Origin: Eriocheir sinensis
Taxonomy: Eukaryota > Arthropoda > Malacostraca > Decapoda > Varunidae
Assembly (NCBI RefSeq): GCF_024679095.1
Contig: NC_066516.1
Coordinates: 21,225,035 to 21,289,034, forward strand
Direction: 5' to 3'
Length of the DNA stretch: 64,000 bases
Part shown: positions 36,771 through 52,529 of the stretch, piece by piece
Numbering within the stretch: position 1 is the first letter of the stretch
Layout: every line of letters begins with the position of its first letter
Made by a program: the position numbers and the translations under genes
The notes under the pieces: model-generated
The model's input: the letters and a program-made list of their open reading frames with translations, nothing else
Told to the model about the DNA's origin: nothing
Database searches by the model: none

Positions 36771-36796
36771 CTCGTGTGCACGCCATAACTCCGCCT

Positions 36797-36804
36797 TTGT
36801 GTGT

Positions 36805-36899
<95 letters not shown>

Positions 36900-36952
36900 G
36901 TTGAGTGATGGCAGGTGAATGATCGCAGGTGTGCAGAAGACAGCTGTGTGTT

Positions 36953-36996
<44 letters not shown>

Positions 36997-37083
36997 TGTG
37001 TTTGTGTGTGTGTGTGTGTGTGTGTCAAGGGGAGAGCGTGTGTAAGGATGACAGACCCGTTACACATGCGAGAATAAATAATG

Positions 37084-37129
<46 letters not shown>

Positions 37130-37179
37130 CGCGGAGCCATTGCACTCATGACAACTGAGGGCAGGAAACAAGCACGCAA

Positions 37180-37256
<77 letters not shown>
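36797..37256. repeat. Cluster of TG, CA and GA microsatellites
   Basis: TG 36797-36898 (102 bp), TG 36955-36991, TG/TTTG 36992-37024, CA 37086-37128, GA 37184-37256 with one C at 37220. Confidence 0.97.
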
Positions 37257-37751
<495 letters not shown>

Positions 37752-37796
37752 AGGGTTTGTGAGCGAGGCGTGGCGAGGGTCGGGTGAATGACCTAT

Positions 37797-39780
37797 AGGG
37801 GCCAAGTGGAACGGAAGGAAGAGAGGAAGGAAAGGAAAGAGGGAAGAGAGACGGAAGGAAGGGAAGAGGAAGGAAGGCGAGCAACGGCAGAGGGTGAGGT
37901 GAAACATGAGAGCGTGGACGGAAAGTGACGCAAGACGGTAAAGAAAGCAACAGGGTGAAGAAAGAAACGGAAAGACGAAAGAAAGACGGAAGGAAGAAGG
38001 AATAATAAGAGATAGACAGACAAGCAACTGAGTGAGGTGAAACAGTGACCCATGACAACAAAGAAATAAATATATATACAGCGAAGGAAGGAAAGGAGAG
38101 AGGAAGGAATGACGAAAGGAAAGGCGTTATAAGAGGTAGACAGACAAGCAACTGAGTGAGGTGAAAGACTGACCCATGACAACAAAGAAAGAAATATATA
38201 TACAGCGAAGGAAGGAAAGGAGAGAGGAAGGAATGACGAAAGGAAAGGCGTTATAAGAGGTAGACAGACAAGCAACTGGGTGAGGTGAAAGACTGACCCA
38301 TGACAACAAAGAAAGAAATATATATACAGCGAAGGAAGGAAAGGAAGGAATGACGAAAGGAAAGGAGTTATAAGAGATAGACAGACAAGCAACTAGGTGA
38401 GGTAAAATATAAAAACTGACATATGACAACAAAGAAAAGAACATACATACAACGGAGGAAGGAAAAGAGAGGAAACAAAGACGGAAGGAAGAAGGGAGGA
38501 AGAGAGAAAGACAAACGGCATTGCACGGGTTGAAGCGATGATTAGTGAGCCGAGACAACAAAGAAACAATATATATATTAATTGTAGGAAGGAAGGGGAG
38601 AGGAAACGAAGACGGAAGGAAGGAAGAAAGAATGAAGGAAGACAAATGAGAGTGCAATGCCGAGGTGAATATTAGACTGACGCAAAAAAAACAAAGATAA
38701 AAGAAATAGATACGGTGTAGGAAATATGAGAGAGGAAAGGAAGGCGGAAGAAAGAAAGGAGGAAAGAGGAAGACAGGCAGTAAGGTGAGATGAAATATTA
38801 AGGTGTGACGGAAGACCTCAAATGGCGAAAGAGTTAATGAAGAAATGGAAGAAAGAGAGTCAAAGGGAACGGGAGGAGGAAAGGAGGAGAGAGAAGACAG
38901 GCAGCAAGGTGAAGTGATATATTAGAAGTGAGGCAGGATAACCAAATGCACCCAAAAATAATGAAGAAAGAGAAGAAGGAGAGGAAAGGAAGACAAGCCG
39001 TGAGTTGAAACATTAAAGTGAAGCAGGACAACAAAGAAGAAAAAAAACATAACGAGGTAAGGAAATAAAGAGAGGAAAGGAAGGATGACGAGAGGAAGAA
39101 AGAGAGAGGGAAACATTACAAGTGAACCAAGAAATAATTAATGAAGAAAGGTGAAGAAACAAAGGAGAGGAAGACGGGAGAAAGAAGCGAGGGAAGAGGA
39201 TGACAGGTAACAAGGAGAACTGAAACATTAGAAGTGACGCCAAGACACCAAAGAGCAAACTAATTAATGAAGAAAATAAAATAAACAAAGGATAGGAAGA
39301 CAAAAGGAAGAGAAGAAGGAAGAAAGAAAGATAGGCAGCAAGGTGAGGTGAAACACTAATTTAAAGAGACGCAATTAAGACAGTAGAGAGCAAAGCAATT
39401 AATGAAGAAAGGGACATCAAGGAAAGGAACACAGAAGGAAGAAAGGAAGACGAAAGAAAGACAGGCAAGAAGGTGAGGCGAAACTAATTTAAAAGAGACG
39501 CAAGACAGCAGAGAGAAAAATAATTAATGAAAAAAGGGAAATAAGTAAAAGGAAAGAAAGACGGACAGAAGAAACAAGGAAACAGAGGAAAACATACGCC
39601 AGAGCACATTAGAAGGTAAGGCGTCAACGGAGCAAAATTATTAACGAAGAGAAACAAAGAAAGGAAAGAAGACGGGAGGAAGGACGACATGAGGAGGAAA
39701 AAAAACAGAGGGAAACAAACAGCCGTCAGTGCATGGGTGAAATGAAACAAGCAGTGAAGCAAGACAGCACTAGAAAAAAT
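37797..39780. repeat. ~2-kb purine-rich minisatellite, ~124-bp period
   Basis: The best copies share 'agacagacaagcaactg.gtgaggtg', with starts at 38014, 38138, 38262 and 38379 (periods 124, 124, 117). Copies then diverge but remain recognisable through 'aggcag.aaggtgag.tgaaa.a', 'gacg.aagacaacaaagag' and 'taattaatgaagaaa' blocks up to about 39770 (around 38775, 38898, 39332 and 39462). I estimate about 15 copies. The central copies are nearly identical, so expansion was recent there. Confidence 0.9.
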
Positions 39781-41101
<1,321 letters not shown>

Positions 41102-41215
41102 CCTAACGCTGGCGTCACACCCGGTGGGTCAGTCACCCTTAGTGAGAGTGTATGATACAGGGCGGAAACCTGGGAGGCAGTTTTTGTGACAGTGATGGGA
41201 CAGGGGGGCGGGGGG

Positions 41216-41393
<178 letters not shown>

Positions 41394-41739
41394 TGGGGGA
41401 GGGGGGGAAGGAGTATTAATTAACACCCTAAAAGGAAAGATGCAAAATAGTGATGGTACAAATTTAACTAATGAACACAACCACGTTACAACCTGAAACA
41501 TAACTGGGGAGGAGGAGGAGGAGGAGGAAGAGGAGGAAGAACAGGAGGGAGGAGGGAGGGGGTAGGCAAGGAGTGACCGATATCAGTAATAAACCACGAA
41601 CAGCAAGAAACACAGCAACAAGAACAACAACACGACGCAGACGAAGGAGATTCCCCGGCCTCTCCTTAGCGTCGCATTATACTTTCACTTCCATCCAAGC
41701 ATTTCCCGGGCCGGCGCGTGGACGGAGAACGATGACCCG
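41394..41739. other. Unique spacer with short GGA run
   Basis: GGA-rich 41511-41540, otherwise mixed. No gene. Confidence 0.45.
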
Positions 41740-42060
41740 CCTTGCTCACTCATTCGCCCACTCACTTACTCACTCACTCACCCACTTACCCTCGCACTCA
41801 TCTACTCGCTCATTCACCCACCATTTACACACCCACAATCATTCATTCGCTTACCCTCTCACTCACTCACTCATTCACTTACCCACTCATCACCCTTGGA
41901 AGCTTCACTTACTCATCGACTCATTCATTCAATCCGTGTACGACTCACTCACTCATTCACCTCCTCCCTTTCTCCCTGGACCAATGGATTAAGACTGACA
42001 TCCTAAACATATTTACTCACTAATGTACCCACTCTCTCACCCACTCACTCACTTACTCCC
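41740..42060. repeat. (ACTC)-type degenerate tetranucleotide region
   Basis: 'cactcacttactcactcact' style repeats, the same class as 32640-33130. Confidence 0.85.
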
Positions 42061-42296
42061 AGAATGAATAGAATTAACATTGACACCCTAAACCTCTCCA
42101 AACATAGCCAAGTGATGCCTGACCCTCTCCCTCTCCAACCCACCTCCCCTCTTCTCCCCCTCCCCCCCCTTTGCATGCGTAACGAAGGGCAGATAAATAA
42201 GCAGAAAGAGTAAGTAGTTTTCGTGGAATGTAAACAGTAAAAGCAGAACAGAGGAACCCATGACACGACTCGGGGTTGAGACAAAGATGGAGGACC

Positions 42297-43059
<763 letters not shown>

Positions 43060-43115
43060 TAGGTAGAAGGTATAAATCATGCAACAAAGAACCAAGGACA
43101 CGCAGGGACATATGC

Positions 43116-43118
<3 letters not shown>

Positions 43119-43193
<75 letters not shown>
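43119..43193. repeat. (CA)n microsatellite, ~75 bp
   Basis: Uninterrupted CA run. Confidence 0.97.
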
Positions 43194-43197
<4 letters not shown>

Positions 43198-43273
43198 CAG
43201 GTCACCTCCACCTGGACGTCAATTAAAAAACTGAATCAACAAAAGCCACTTTGATCCTCCCGAGCATAAAACC

Positions 43274-43793
<520 letters not shown>

Positions 43794-43982
43794 ACCGAGG
43801 TCTCCCACAGGTGTTAGCCAGGTGTATGAAGGGCCAGTGACCTCCTGACAGGGTGAAGGGGTGAGGGGGGGTGAGGGGGTGAGGAGGGGAGATGATAGTG
43901 CCATAGTGTGCCGCGGTAACCTTCCTTGATTGTGAGGGAGAGAGAGGGAGAGAGGAAGAGGGAGGGACGGAGAGGGAGGGTT

Positions 43983-43988
<6 letters not shown>

Positions 43989-44053
<65 letters not shown>
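43989..44053. repeat. (CA)n microsatellite, ~65 bp
   Basis: Uninterrupted CA run. Confidence 0.97.
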
Positions 44054-44054
<1 letters not shown>

Positions 44055-44224
44055 ATTCAATAACTCACCCCCCCACACACATATACACATACAAACCCCT
44101 TCCCCCATAACCTCACACAAATCTGCCTTTCCCCTCCCCTCTTCATACCCCCCCCCAAAAAAAAAAAAAAACTACTGAGATAAGATGCTACCAGTGTTAG
44201 GGAGTGAGCGTGAAGACTCCTAAT

Positions 44225-44505
44225 AGGGTCCTGGTAGGGTGCTGGCAAGGCTCTAGTAGGTATGGTGGTGGTAGGGTGTAGGATTCTGGTAGGTTGATGG
44301 TAGGGTGCTGGTGGGTCTCTGGTAGGGTTCCGGTAGGGTTCTGGTAGAGTGGTCGTAGGGTTTTGGTAGGGTGCTGGCAGGCTCTTTGTAGGATTCTGGT
44401 AGGGTAATGGTAATGTGGTGGTAGGGTGCTGGCAGGGTGCTGATAGGGTCCTGGTAGGGTTATGGGAGGGTGCTGGTAGGGTCCTGATAGGGTCTAGGGC
44501 CACAG
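44225..44505. repeat. 12-bp G-rich minisatellite (GGTAGGGTNCTG)n
   Basis: About 22-24 diverged copies of a 12-bp unit. On the minus strand it reads through as a Pro/Thr/Asn/Tyr repeat, which explains a long open frame there. Confidence 0.9.
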
Positions 44506-44881
44506 TTTCACCATGCATGGAGAGGAAAGCAAACGTCATGCGGAATTGGAAAGTGAGAGACGGCCGGTCAGTCACCTCTGCATGGCGCCGGGGCCGAGAG
44601 GAGTGAGGGGGAAAGGGGTGAGGGGGAGAGAAGGGGAGGAGTGAAGGGTGGGGGTTATGACACAGGCGAGGGGTGAGGGAGGGGAGGGAATTGACAGGGA
44701 GGACTATTGGGACATGGTAAGGGTGATGGGGAGGTGAAAGGGGGGGATAAGGGGGTATAGGAGGGGAATTAAGAGGAAGGATGGGGGGTGATGAGGGGGT
44801 GTGAGGGGGGAAGGGGGGTAGCATAGGAGTCCAGGTATTGGTGTGACCTACGAATGTTTAATGAGGTGAAGGTGTGAAGCT
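44506..44881. other. G-rich spacer
   Basis: GGGGTGAGGG-type DNA, 44600-44820. No gene. Confidence 0.55.
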
Positions 44882-44899
44882 TGTGTGTGTGTGTGTGTG

Positions 44900-44953
<54 letters not shown>

Positions 44954-45013
44954 CTGGGATTAACATTCAATGGAAGAGATAATGATTTAGTCTGTATCTT
45001 CGAACTTCTATCA

Positions 45014-45083
<70 letters not shown>
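44882..45083. repeat. (TG)n and (CA)n arrays in inverted orientation
   Basis: TG 44882-44950, 65 bp of unique sequence, CA 45016-45083. The arms are complementary, so this is a potential long-range hairpin. Confidence 0.95.
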
Positions 45084-45089
<6 letters not shown>

Positions 45090-45340
45090 CTCGAATTTCC
45101 ATGATTTTAAGACACTGACCCCAACCTTCGTGTCGCTGTTCAATTCCACCAACATTATTTTTTTTATTTTTTTTTGTTTATGCACAAGACTCACGAAAAC
45201 AGAGTGGGAAAAAAAATCAGATTGACGAAAACACAAACGAGAATCGAGAAAGTCGTGAAAATGATAGACAATGACACGGTGTTTTTTTGTATGTGTGTGT
45301 CTTTTTTGGTGCGTTCAAGGACGGTGATAGACATTACTCC

Positions 45341-45341
<1 letters not shown>

Positions 45342-45377
<36 letters not shown>

Positions 45378-45392
45378 GGGCGACCTTCACAG

Positions 45393-45448
<56 letters not shown>

Positions 45449-45525
45449 AAGTGAAAGAAAGGAAGAAAGTGGAAGAGTAGAGGCGGTGAAGTTGAAAAGG
45501 ATAGGAGTCATTGTCCTCTCTCCCT

Positions 45526-45557
<32 letters not shown>
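45342..45557. repeat. (TG)n and (CT)n arrays
   Basis: TG 45342-45374, CT 45395-45447, CCCTCT/CT 45516-45557. Confidence 0.95.
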
Positions 45558-45633
45558 CGGCTCACAAAACAAGGTCACGATGGGGTTGTTCACCTGTAAT
45601 TGGAGCATCGACCTGACCTCCAAACTCCGCTGC

Positions 45634-46200
<567 letters not shown>

Positions 46201-46214
46201 CACTTATCCCCAAT

Positions 46215-46419
46215 TAACACCACCTACCTACCTATCTACCCACCTACCTGCCTACCTACCCACCTATCTGCCTATCTTCCCACCTACCTGCCTACCCACC
46301 TCTTACCTTCCCCCTGACATAACCAAACCGCTGTTCACGTCTCTCATTTCCTCTCACACCTCCCCGCTTCCTTCCTTCCTTTCTTCCTTCACTGATTACA
46401 GACACACCCTTCGTGATTA

Positions 46420-46467
<48 letters not shown>
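46215..46467. repeat. (CCTA)n minisatellite and (CA)n array
   Basis: CCTA/CTGC/CCAC tetranucleotides 46215-46305 with a ~40-bp higher-order period; CA 46424-46467. Confidence 0.9.
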
Positions 46468-46469
<2 letters not shown>

Positions 46470-46977
46470 CGTTAACCACCTACCCGTTTCTCGTACATTC
46501 TCGCACCTTCTCTACCTTCTCCACTATCACTACCCCTTCTCCTCCTCCTCCTCCTCTTCTTCCTCCTCCTCTTCTTCCTCCTCCTCCTCCTTCTTCTCCT
46601 CCTCTTTCCCCCCCCTCCCCCCAGGATCACATTCACGGCTACTTTCTTCATCTCCTGCGCCGTAAAAACGATGTAATTCTGCCCAACCTCCACATGGTCA
46701 CGGCTAGCCAACGACCCGGGCTGGAGAAGGGCGTCGGCGCACCTGGGGAGGCTAGGTGAAGGGGGGGGGGGGGCAGAGAGAGGGAGATAAAGAGGGGCGA
46801 AAAAAGCGGAAGCAAGGAGGAGGAAGAGGAGAAGGATAATGCTACAGAAATGAAAATAAAACCCGAGATGTGTATTTTCAGCGGTCAGGTAAGAGCCGGA
46901 TATGATTTCTGATGATTACAGGTGTGTGATATTTTCAGTTATTTGCCTTTTATGTACGTGTGGTGATGATGATGTGT

Positions 46978-46980
<3 letters not shown>
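46468..46980. other. Mixed spacer with TCC and G runs
   Basis: (TCC/TTC) 46538-46605, G-run 46759-46773, purine-rich 46774-46850. No gene. Confidence 0.5.
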
Positions 46981-47033
<53 letters not shown>

Positions 47034-47170
47034 GTTTCAACCTCATCTATTCCTGGTAGCCACTTGTCTAAATCACCAATCTTCTTCCTTCATTTTGTTT
47101 CCTTTTTCTCTTTTTAGACACGGTTATTACAAGGTTATTATCCATTGAACCCCCTCTCCCTCTCCCTCTC

Positions 47171-47200
<30 letters not shown>
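46981..47200 (+). repeat. Dispersed repeat bracketed by (CT)n, copy B
   Basis: Counterpart of 31976-32155: CT array 46981-47030, core with 'ctcatctattcctggtagcc', 'acttgtctaaatca', 'ggttattacaaggttattat', then CCCTCT/CT 47153-47200. Confidence 0.88.
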
Positions 47201-47205
<5 letters not shown>

Positions 47206-47319
47206 CATGAACCCCAGTGAACCTTGGCAGCAAAACAGAGACAGAACTCGGCCGCCCAGTGTGTACCAGTCAACCCTTAGTGATGCAAGGATCGTCATTG
47301 TGGGCTTGGCGACAACTCC

Positions 47320-47722
47320 CCTGCCCCCAACACTACTCCCCCCATCCGACCTCCTCCTCCTCCGCCTCCTACTTGCTCTGCCCCTCCTGCCCCCTCTCTC
47401 TCTCTCCCTCCCCAGCCTGCTCCTCATATCTCACCGCCGCCGCCTCCTTCTCCTCCTCTTATCATTCCTCCTACTACTGTTACTCCTCTCCCCCCTTCTC
47501 CCTTTCATCCTCCTCCTCCTCCTCCGCCTCCTACTACTTCTACTGCCACTCCTCTTGCCCCCTCCTCTTCTGGCTCCTATTACAGTCTCCTCCGCCTTTT
47601 CATTTCCCTTGTTTGCCTACTTTTTATGCTCTTCTTCCTCCTGGTTATCACGGTTCATCCTTTTCTCCCTTCTCTCACTTTTCTTAATGTTGTTGCTATA
47701 TCTCCTCCTTCTCCTCCACCTC

Positions 47723-47753
<31 letters not shown>

Positions 47754-47760
47754 TCTTCTA
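47320..47760. repeat. Pyrimidine-rich CTC/TCC region
   Basis: C/T-dominated plus strand with CTCCTC repeats and 'ctcctcctccgcctcctact' duplicated near 47350 and 47518. Leu/Ser/Pro frames here are compositional. Confidence 0.85.
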
Positions 47761-47879
47761 TTCCTCCTTTCTGCACGTGGAATCTGAGTTATCTGAGTAG
47801 TAAAAAAAAGAGAAACAGAGGCGGTTCTTTAGCTTGTCTTTCTTTTTTTCTCCTTCCCTTACCCCCCTTCCCCCTTGAC

Positions 47880-47946
47880 TGATGGTGGTGGTGGTGGTGG
47901 TGGTGGTGACCCGCTCCGTTACCATCACCACCACCACCACCACCAC
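47880..47946. repeat. (GGT)n-(ACC)n inverted repeat
   Basis: About 26 bp of GGT repeats, a ~12-bp spacer, then an ATCACC/ACC arm complementary to it. Hairpin-capable. Confidence 0.9.
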
Positions 47947-48154
47947 ACTCCTGAAAACTCGGTCGAGGAAGACGTCACGAGCGGCTTCTGTGTGAGTGTG
48001 TGTGTGTGTGTGTGTGCAGAGGGACCTTTTTTTACAGGAGTGCTTGTGTGCGTTTGTGCGTGCGTGCGTGCGTGCGTGCTTGCCAGCGTGAGTTCATGTG
48101 AGGTTACTTACACTGGTGGCTCAGTTTTTGGTGTTGCGGGGTTAATGTGCTTGA

Positions 48155-48262
48155 TTTGGGTGGTGGTGGTGGTGATAGCGGTGGTGGTGGTGGTGGTGGT
48201 TGTGATAGCGGTGGTGGTGGTGGTGGTGGTTGTGATAGCGGTGGTGGTGGTGGTGGTGGTGA
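48155..48262. repeat. 36-bp minisatellite of GGT repeats
   Basis: Three near-identical units of (GGT)n followed by TGTGATAGC, at about 48173, 48209 and 48245. Confidence 0.95.
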
Positions 48263-48422
48263 GGATGATTGGAAAGTATTACTATTTCGACCATTTTAAT
48301 CACTACTATCGTTACTATTACCTTTATCATTGTTATTGTCGTTATTATTCTCATCTTTATCACATTCATACTACTAAATATATAAAAAAAATGAAGTATT
48401 AAATTTTTCTTATCTTTTCCAG

Positions 48423-48512
48423 GATGTGCCGAGACGATGTGTCCAGCTAGACGAGGGGAAATCAATAGTCTATGGCCGTGCAGCAACTCCTTTTTCTCTT
48501 TCCTCGCTTTAA
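48423..48512 (+). other. Possible 3'-terminal coding exon, unrecognised
   Basis: A textbook-like acceptor (A/T-rich branch-point region, then 'tttttcttatcttttccag' ending 48422) is followed by 29 codons and a TAA at 48510-48512. The peptide begins DVPRRCVQLDEGKSIVYG. It is free of simple repeats. I cannot match it to a family and find no upstream exon, so a chance acceptor remains the more likely explanation. Confidence 0.2.
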
Positions 48513-48659
48513 ATGTACTAAGACAAACTCGACACCTCTATACAAACTCAGTCCATTGCCACCAAGAACTCGAACCAGGAAAAAAAGAGACCAATACTTC
48601 ACAACTTACATCTGTACAGGCGGTCCCATAAATCATCCGCTGCCTTAAAAGAAGATAGT

Positions 48660-49610
48660 GTGGAGAACGAGCGAAAATCAAAGAGAATGAACGTATAGCT
48701 AACTGTGAATTGTGTTTTTTTAGTTCGTTTTCACATTACTTAATATTTTGTGGTAGGACTGATGTGGCTTAGCTCTCCTACACGCTGCTGGGAGACCAAG
48801 GAGGGGTATGGGAAAGGGGAACAGGCTAAATCATCCTTTCCGTGATCCAGGGTTCGAGGGTGGAAGTTCTCGCCATTACTTCATAATATCTAACCGAAGT
48901 GAAGTTGGAAAGTTTCGTTTAGTCGGCGCAACATCTGTGGTCATATGCCGGGTATATCTAACCGAGTCTAGATTACGTATACCACATGTGCCGTTTAGTG
49001 GTTCATTGACGCCGCCCACACCCTTGATCTCTATTTAGTTCACGTTGATGGCCCTTGCTTTCCCGGTCGTTGCCTTCCCGCTCGTATCAAATTGCGTTTT
49101 ATTTATTTCTTTAGGTTTTGTTTACGACTCCAGCTACTTTCCTACTTTGTGCTTATCTGTTCTTCACCTTTCCACTCTCCCAGATTATCTTCTTCATTCA
49201 CTTCCTATAAATGTTTAAATTCTAGTTCATTTAAGGGTTGTTGAGTTAGTCTTCATATAACAGTGTGTGCCTTTTCCTGCTGTCAAGATTCAGTATTCAC
49301 AAGCTCCTACTTCGCCTCCTCTGCCTCCTACTCCTGCTTTTCCTGCTCCCTCTCCCTACCCTTCCTGCTCCTCAAATCTCATCTCCTTCTGACCCACTCA
49401 AATAAAATGATGCGTTCACTCATACGCGTGTGGGAGGGCTGCGTCATCGGCCTACATTAAAAGGCTGAGTCCGTCACTTCATGTACTGCTTCTCTCTGAT
49501 CATCGCTTTCGTCAAGTGAGTCATGTGAATGTTAATGAGCGAAGGGAACGTTTTATATCCCAGCTTGACACCAATCCGGAGCCAAAAAAACATAAATCAG
49601 TACTTCCATT
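48660..49610. other. Mostly unique sequence, possible tRNA-derived SINE remnant at 48765-49040
   Basis: A box-A-like 'tggcttagctctcctacac' at about 48768 and a box-B-like 'agggttcgagggtgg' at about 48849 lie 80 bp apart, in an arrangement reminiscent of a decayed tRNA-derived SINE head. The anticodon and acceptor stems are not convincing. The rest of the interval is unique with no gene. Confidence 0.25.
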
Positions 49611-49619
49611 GACATAAAC

Positions 49620-50035
49620 ACGCACACCCACACCCACACCCACCCACCCCCACACCCACACCCACACACACACACAAAACGTATTACTTCAGTCTTCTTC
49701 AGTCTCAAAAGCCCAGTTGTGACATCGCTAATACTTCTTAATACTTATTCGTTACATCAAGTACCTAATAAAAACAAGAAAAGCAGCAGCCCCATCAGCA
49801 ACAACAACAACAACAACAACAACAACACAACCACCACCAATAACAACAACAACAACAACGACAACACCACCACCACCACCAATAACAACAAAGAACGACA
49901 CCACCACCACCACCACCACCAATAACAACAACAACAACAACGACAACGACACCACCACCACCACCACCAATAACAACAACAACAACAACGACAACGACAC
50001 CACCACCACCAACAACAACAAACACAACAACAAAA
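49620..50035. repeat. (CACACCC)n and ACA/CCA minisatellite
   Basis: CACACCC repeats 49621-49676. At 49796-50035, units of (ACA)n-CGACA-(CCA)n-ATA repeat with a ~55-60-bp period, four times. Confidence 0.92.
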
Positions 50036-50657
50036 CTACAAAAAAAAACCAGTCATCTCCAAAATCCATTCACAGGGGAGAAAACTCTGCCGTAAAATTC
50101 CTTGAGAACCAGAGAACAAAAAAGTACAAAAAAAAAAAAAAACAGTCGTCGCAAACAGAGATAAACAGCACCGACAAACAAGTCCTTCACCCTGCGCAAT
50201 CAGAATGTCAACAGGCAGAGATAGCCGGAACAATACCTGGAGGAACACGGCCAGGAAATGAAGCCGACGCACCTGCCTGGCTACCTGTCACCTGCGCGGG
50301 GCTTCACGGGCACACAGGTAAACACAGGCAAAGGATGATCTAGACTACTTCTTTAACTCTTTAATGATTATTGTCACTAAGGATAGATTAAGTAGTTTTG
50401 GTTGTCATTATTATTTATTTATTTCCTTATTTATTAATATTTATTCTGTATTATCGCAGTCTGAAAAAAAAAGATTATGCATTTGTAGATTAGTCGTAAC
50501 TCTTTATTTATTTGTTTTTCTTGATTTTTGGCATTTATTCCAATCTATAATTCTCTCTCTCTCTCTCTCTCTCTCAAGCTATGTAGGACGCTTCCAGAAA
50601 TTAATTTGTGCGAAAAAGGAAACACAAATCTAGTTAATCATGGGTCAGGAATAATTA

Positions 50658-50659
<2 letters not shown>
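50036..50659. other. Unique sequence, nothing recognised
   Basis: AT-rich, with a CT run at 50553-50575. No gene. Confidence 0.4.

Positions 50660-50746
<87 letters not shown>
50660..50746. repeat. (TG)n microsatellite, ~87 bp
   Basis: Uninterrupted TG run. Confidence 0.97.
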
Positions 50747-50747
<1 letters not shown>

Positions 50748-50894
50748 ACATGAAAAGTAGTGAAAAAAAAATGAAAAAAAAGAGGAAGCAATGTTTGTCG
50801 GTTCATCAGTAAATTACTAACCTTGTCAGTAATTTTAATTCGCACGGATAAACTCATCAATACCAATTAGCGGGAGGCAAATGACCCTGAACCG

Positions 50895-51240
50895 ACAAAC
50901 AAACAAACAAACAGACATTCGTGCTGTGTGTGTTTGTTTTACGCACACACGCATAAATACACACACATATCTACCTACCTAACTACACACAAACACATAC
51001 ATACAAACACACATACATACAGGGGTCAAGACTCAGTCCAACACTGTGTACACATCGGAGAGGAATGAACTATGTATGTCTGTGTCTCTGGAATTCCCGT
51101 GTGCGTGTGTGCGGGCGCGGGGGGTGGGGGGGTGAGGGGCGACTGATTTGGCCCGGTAAGCGTGTGTACATGTACGTATGGTGATGGCGGTGGCCGTGTG
51201 TGCGTGTGTGTGCATAACTGTGAGCCAACTGTATTAGGTG

Positions 51241-51277
<37 letters not shown>

Positions 51278-51306
51278 CATGTTATTTGTTCTTTCACTGT
51301 TATCAA

Positions 51307-51345
<39 letters not shown>
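50895..51345. repeat. ACA/CATA-rich and (TG)n repeats
   Basis: (ACAA)n 50898-50912, (CATA)-type 50995-51022, TG 51243-51277 and 51310-51345. Confidence 0.85.
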
Positions 51346-51347
<2 letters not shown>

Positions 51348-51419
51348 GGAGCGTTAACCTTCCCTTGCACAGATAATACAGAAACATAGAATGGCGTAAC
51401 ATCAAGGTTATAACTCTGT

Positions 51420-51620
51420 CCTCCACTTTCTTCTCCTCTTCCTCCTCCTCCTCTTCTTCCTTGTCCTCCTTTCTCCTCCCTTACTACAACATCCTTCCCT
51501 TCTCTTCTCTCGCCCGTCTCCCTTCTCCTTCCCTTCTACTACCTACATCTTCTCCTTTTTCATCTCCTCTCCTTCAACTTCTTTCCTTCCTCCTTCATCT
51601 CTCCCTCCCCCCCCCCCCTG
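51420..51620. repeat. Pyrimidine-rich tract
   Basis: C/T-dominated with TCC repeats and a C-run at 51606-51619. Confidence 0.85.
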
Positions 51621-51930
51621 TTACCTGAAACCGTTGCACACCTGCCTATCTCCCTCACCGTCACCCTACGAAGGCAAGAACCTCGCTTGCACCTTTTTCG
51701 TCACCTTCAGGAGATATACCCTTCTCTCTCTCTCTCTGTCTCTCTCTCTCTAGGCAGTACTTTGTTTCATCACGTATTTCCTCATATTTCTCTCCACAAA
51801 CACACTCACCGGCCTCGTCCCTCCGGCCATGACAAGCGGACGTCAGATAGCGTGGAACCTCTAACCGATAAGGGGCAAAAATATGTGTGTTTTGTGATTG
51901 TGATCGATAAGGGATGGCAATGTTAAGTAA

Positions 51931-51967
<37 letters not shown>

Positions 51968-52230
51968 TCTCTACTCATCCGGTGTTTTCAAAAGTTTACC
52001 GAAGTTGAATTTTCCTCTATTACACAAAAGCTTATCTGGCTCACCAACACACGCATACACAACCCCTCCCGACACAGTGCCGTTATCAACACACTGAACT
52101 GCAACCCTCTCCCCCTTTCCCCCTCTCTCCCGCCCCGTTATCCTTCTCTCTCTGCATCCCCCTTCCTCTATTCCCCTCTCCATCACCCTTCCACCCCGTC
52201 AGCTTTCCCCCTCCTCCTCCTCTCCTCAGT
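51621..52230. other. Mostly unique sequence with a short (CA)n
   Basis: CA 51933-51965; C/T-rich 52105-52225. Minus-strand frames are unremarkable. Confidence 0.45.
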
Positions 52231-52529
52231 CACCCCATTCAAGCATATCTCGAAATCATACACTTCCCCCTGCATGCCCCGCGTTTACTGTATATGACCG
52301 TATGAATACATTATTGATATTTCACTTACAGAATATACCCTTCCTCCCTCCCTCTCTCTCTTCCGTCACACCATTCAGGCATATCTTACAATCTTACACT
52401 TCCTCTTGCGTGCCTCTTGTGTGCTGTATCATTCTTCTCTGTATGAATTCATTATCAATATTTCACTTACGGAACATCCCTCCTCCTCCTCCATCTACTT
52501 CGCCACCCCATTCAGGCATATCTCACAAT

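Noticed and set aside
47201..47800. 199-codon Leu/Pro/Ser frame
   Set aside because: Built from CTC/TCC repeats, with duplicated simple words.
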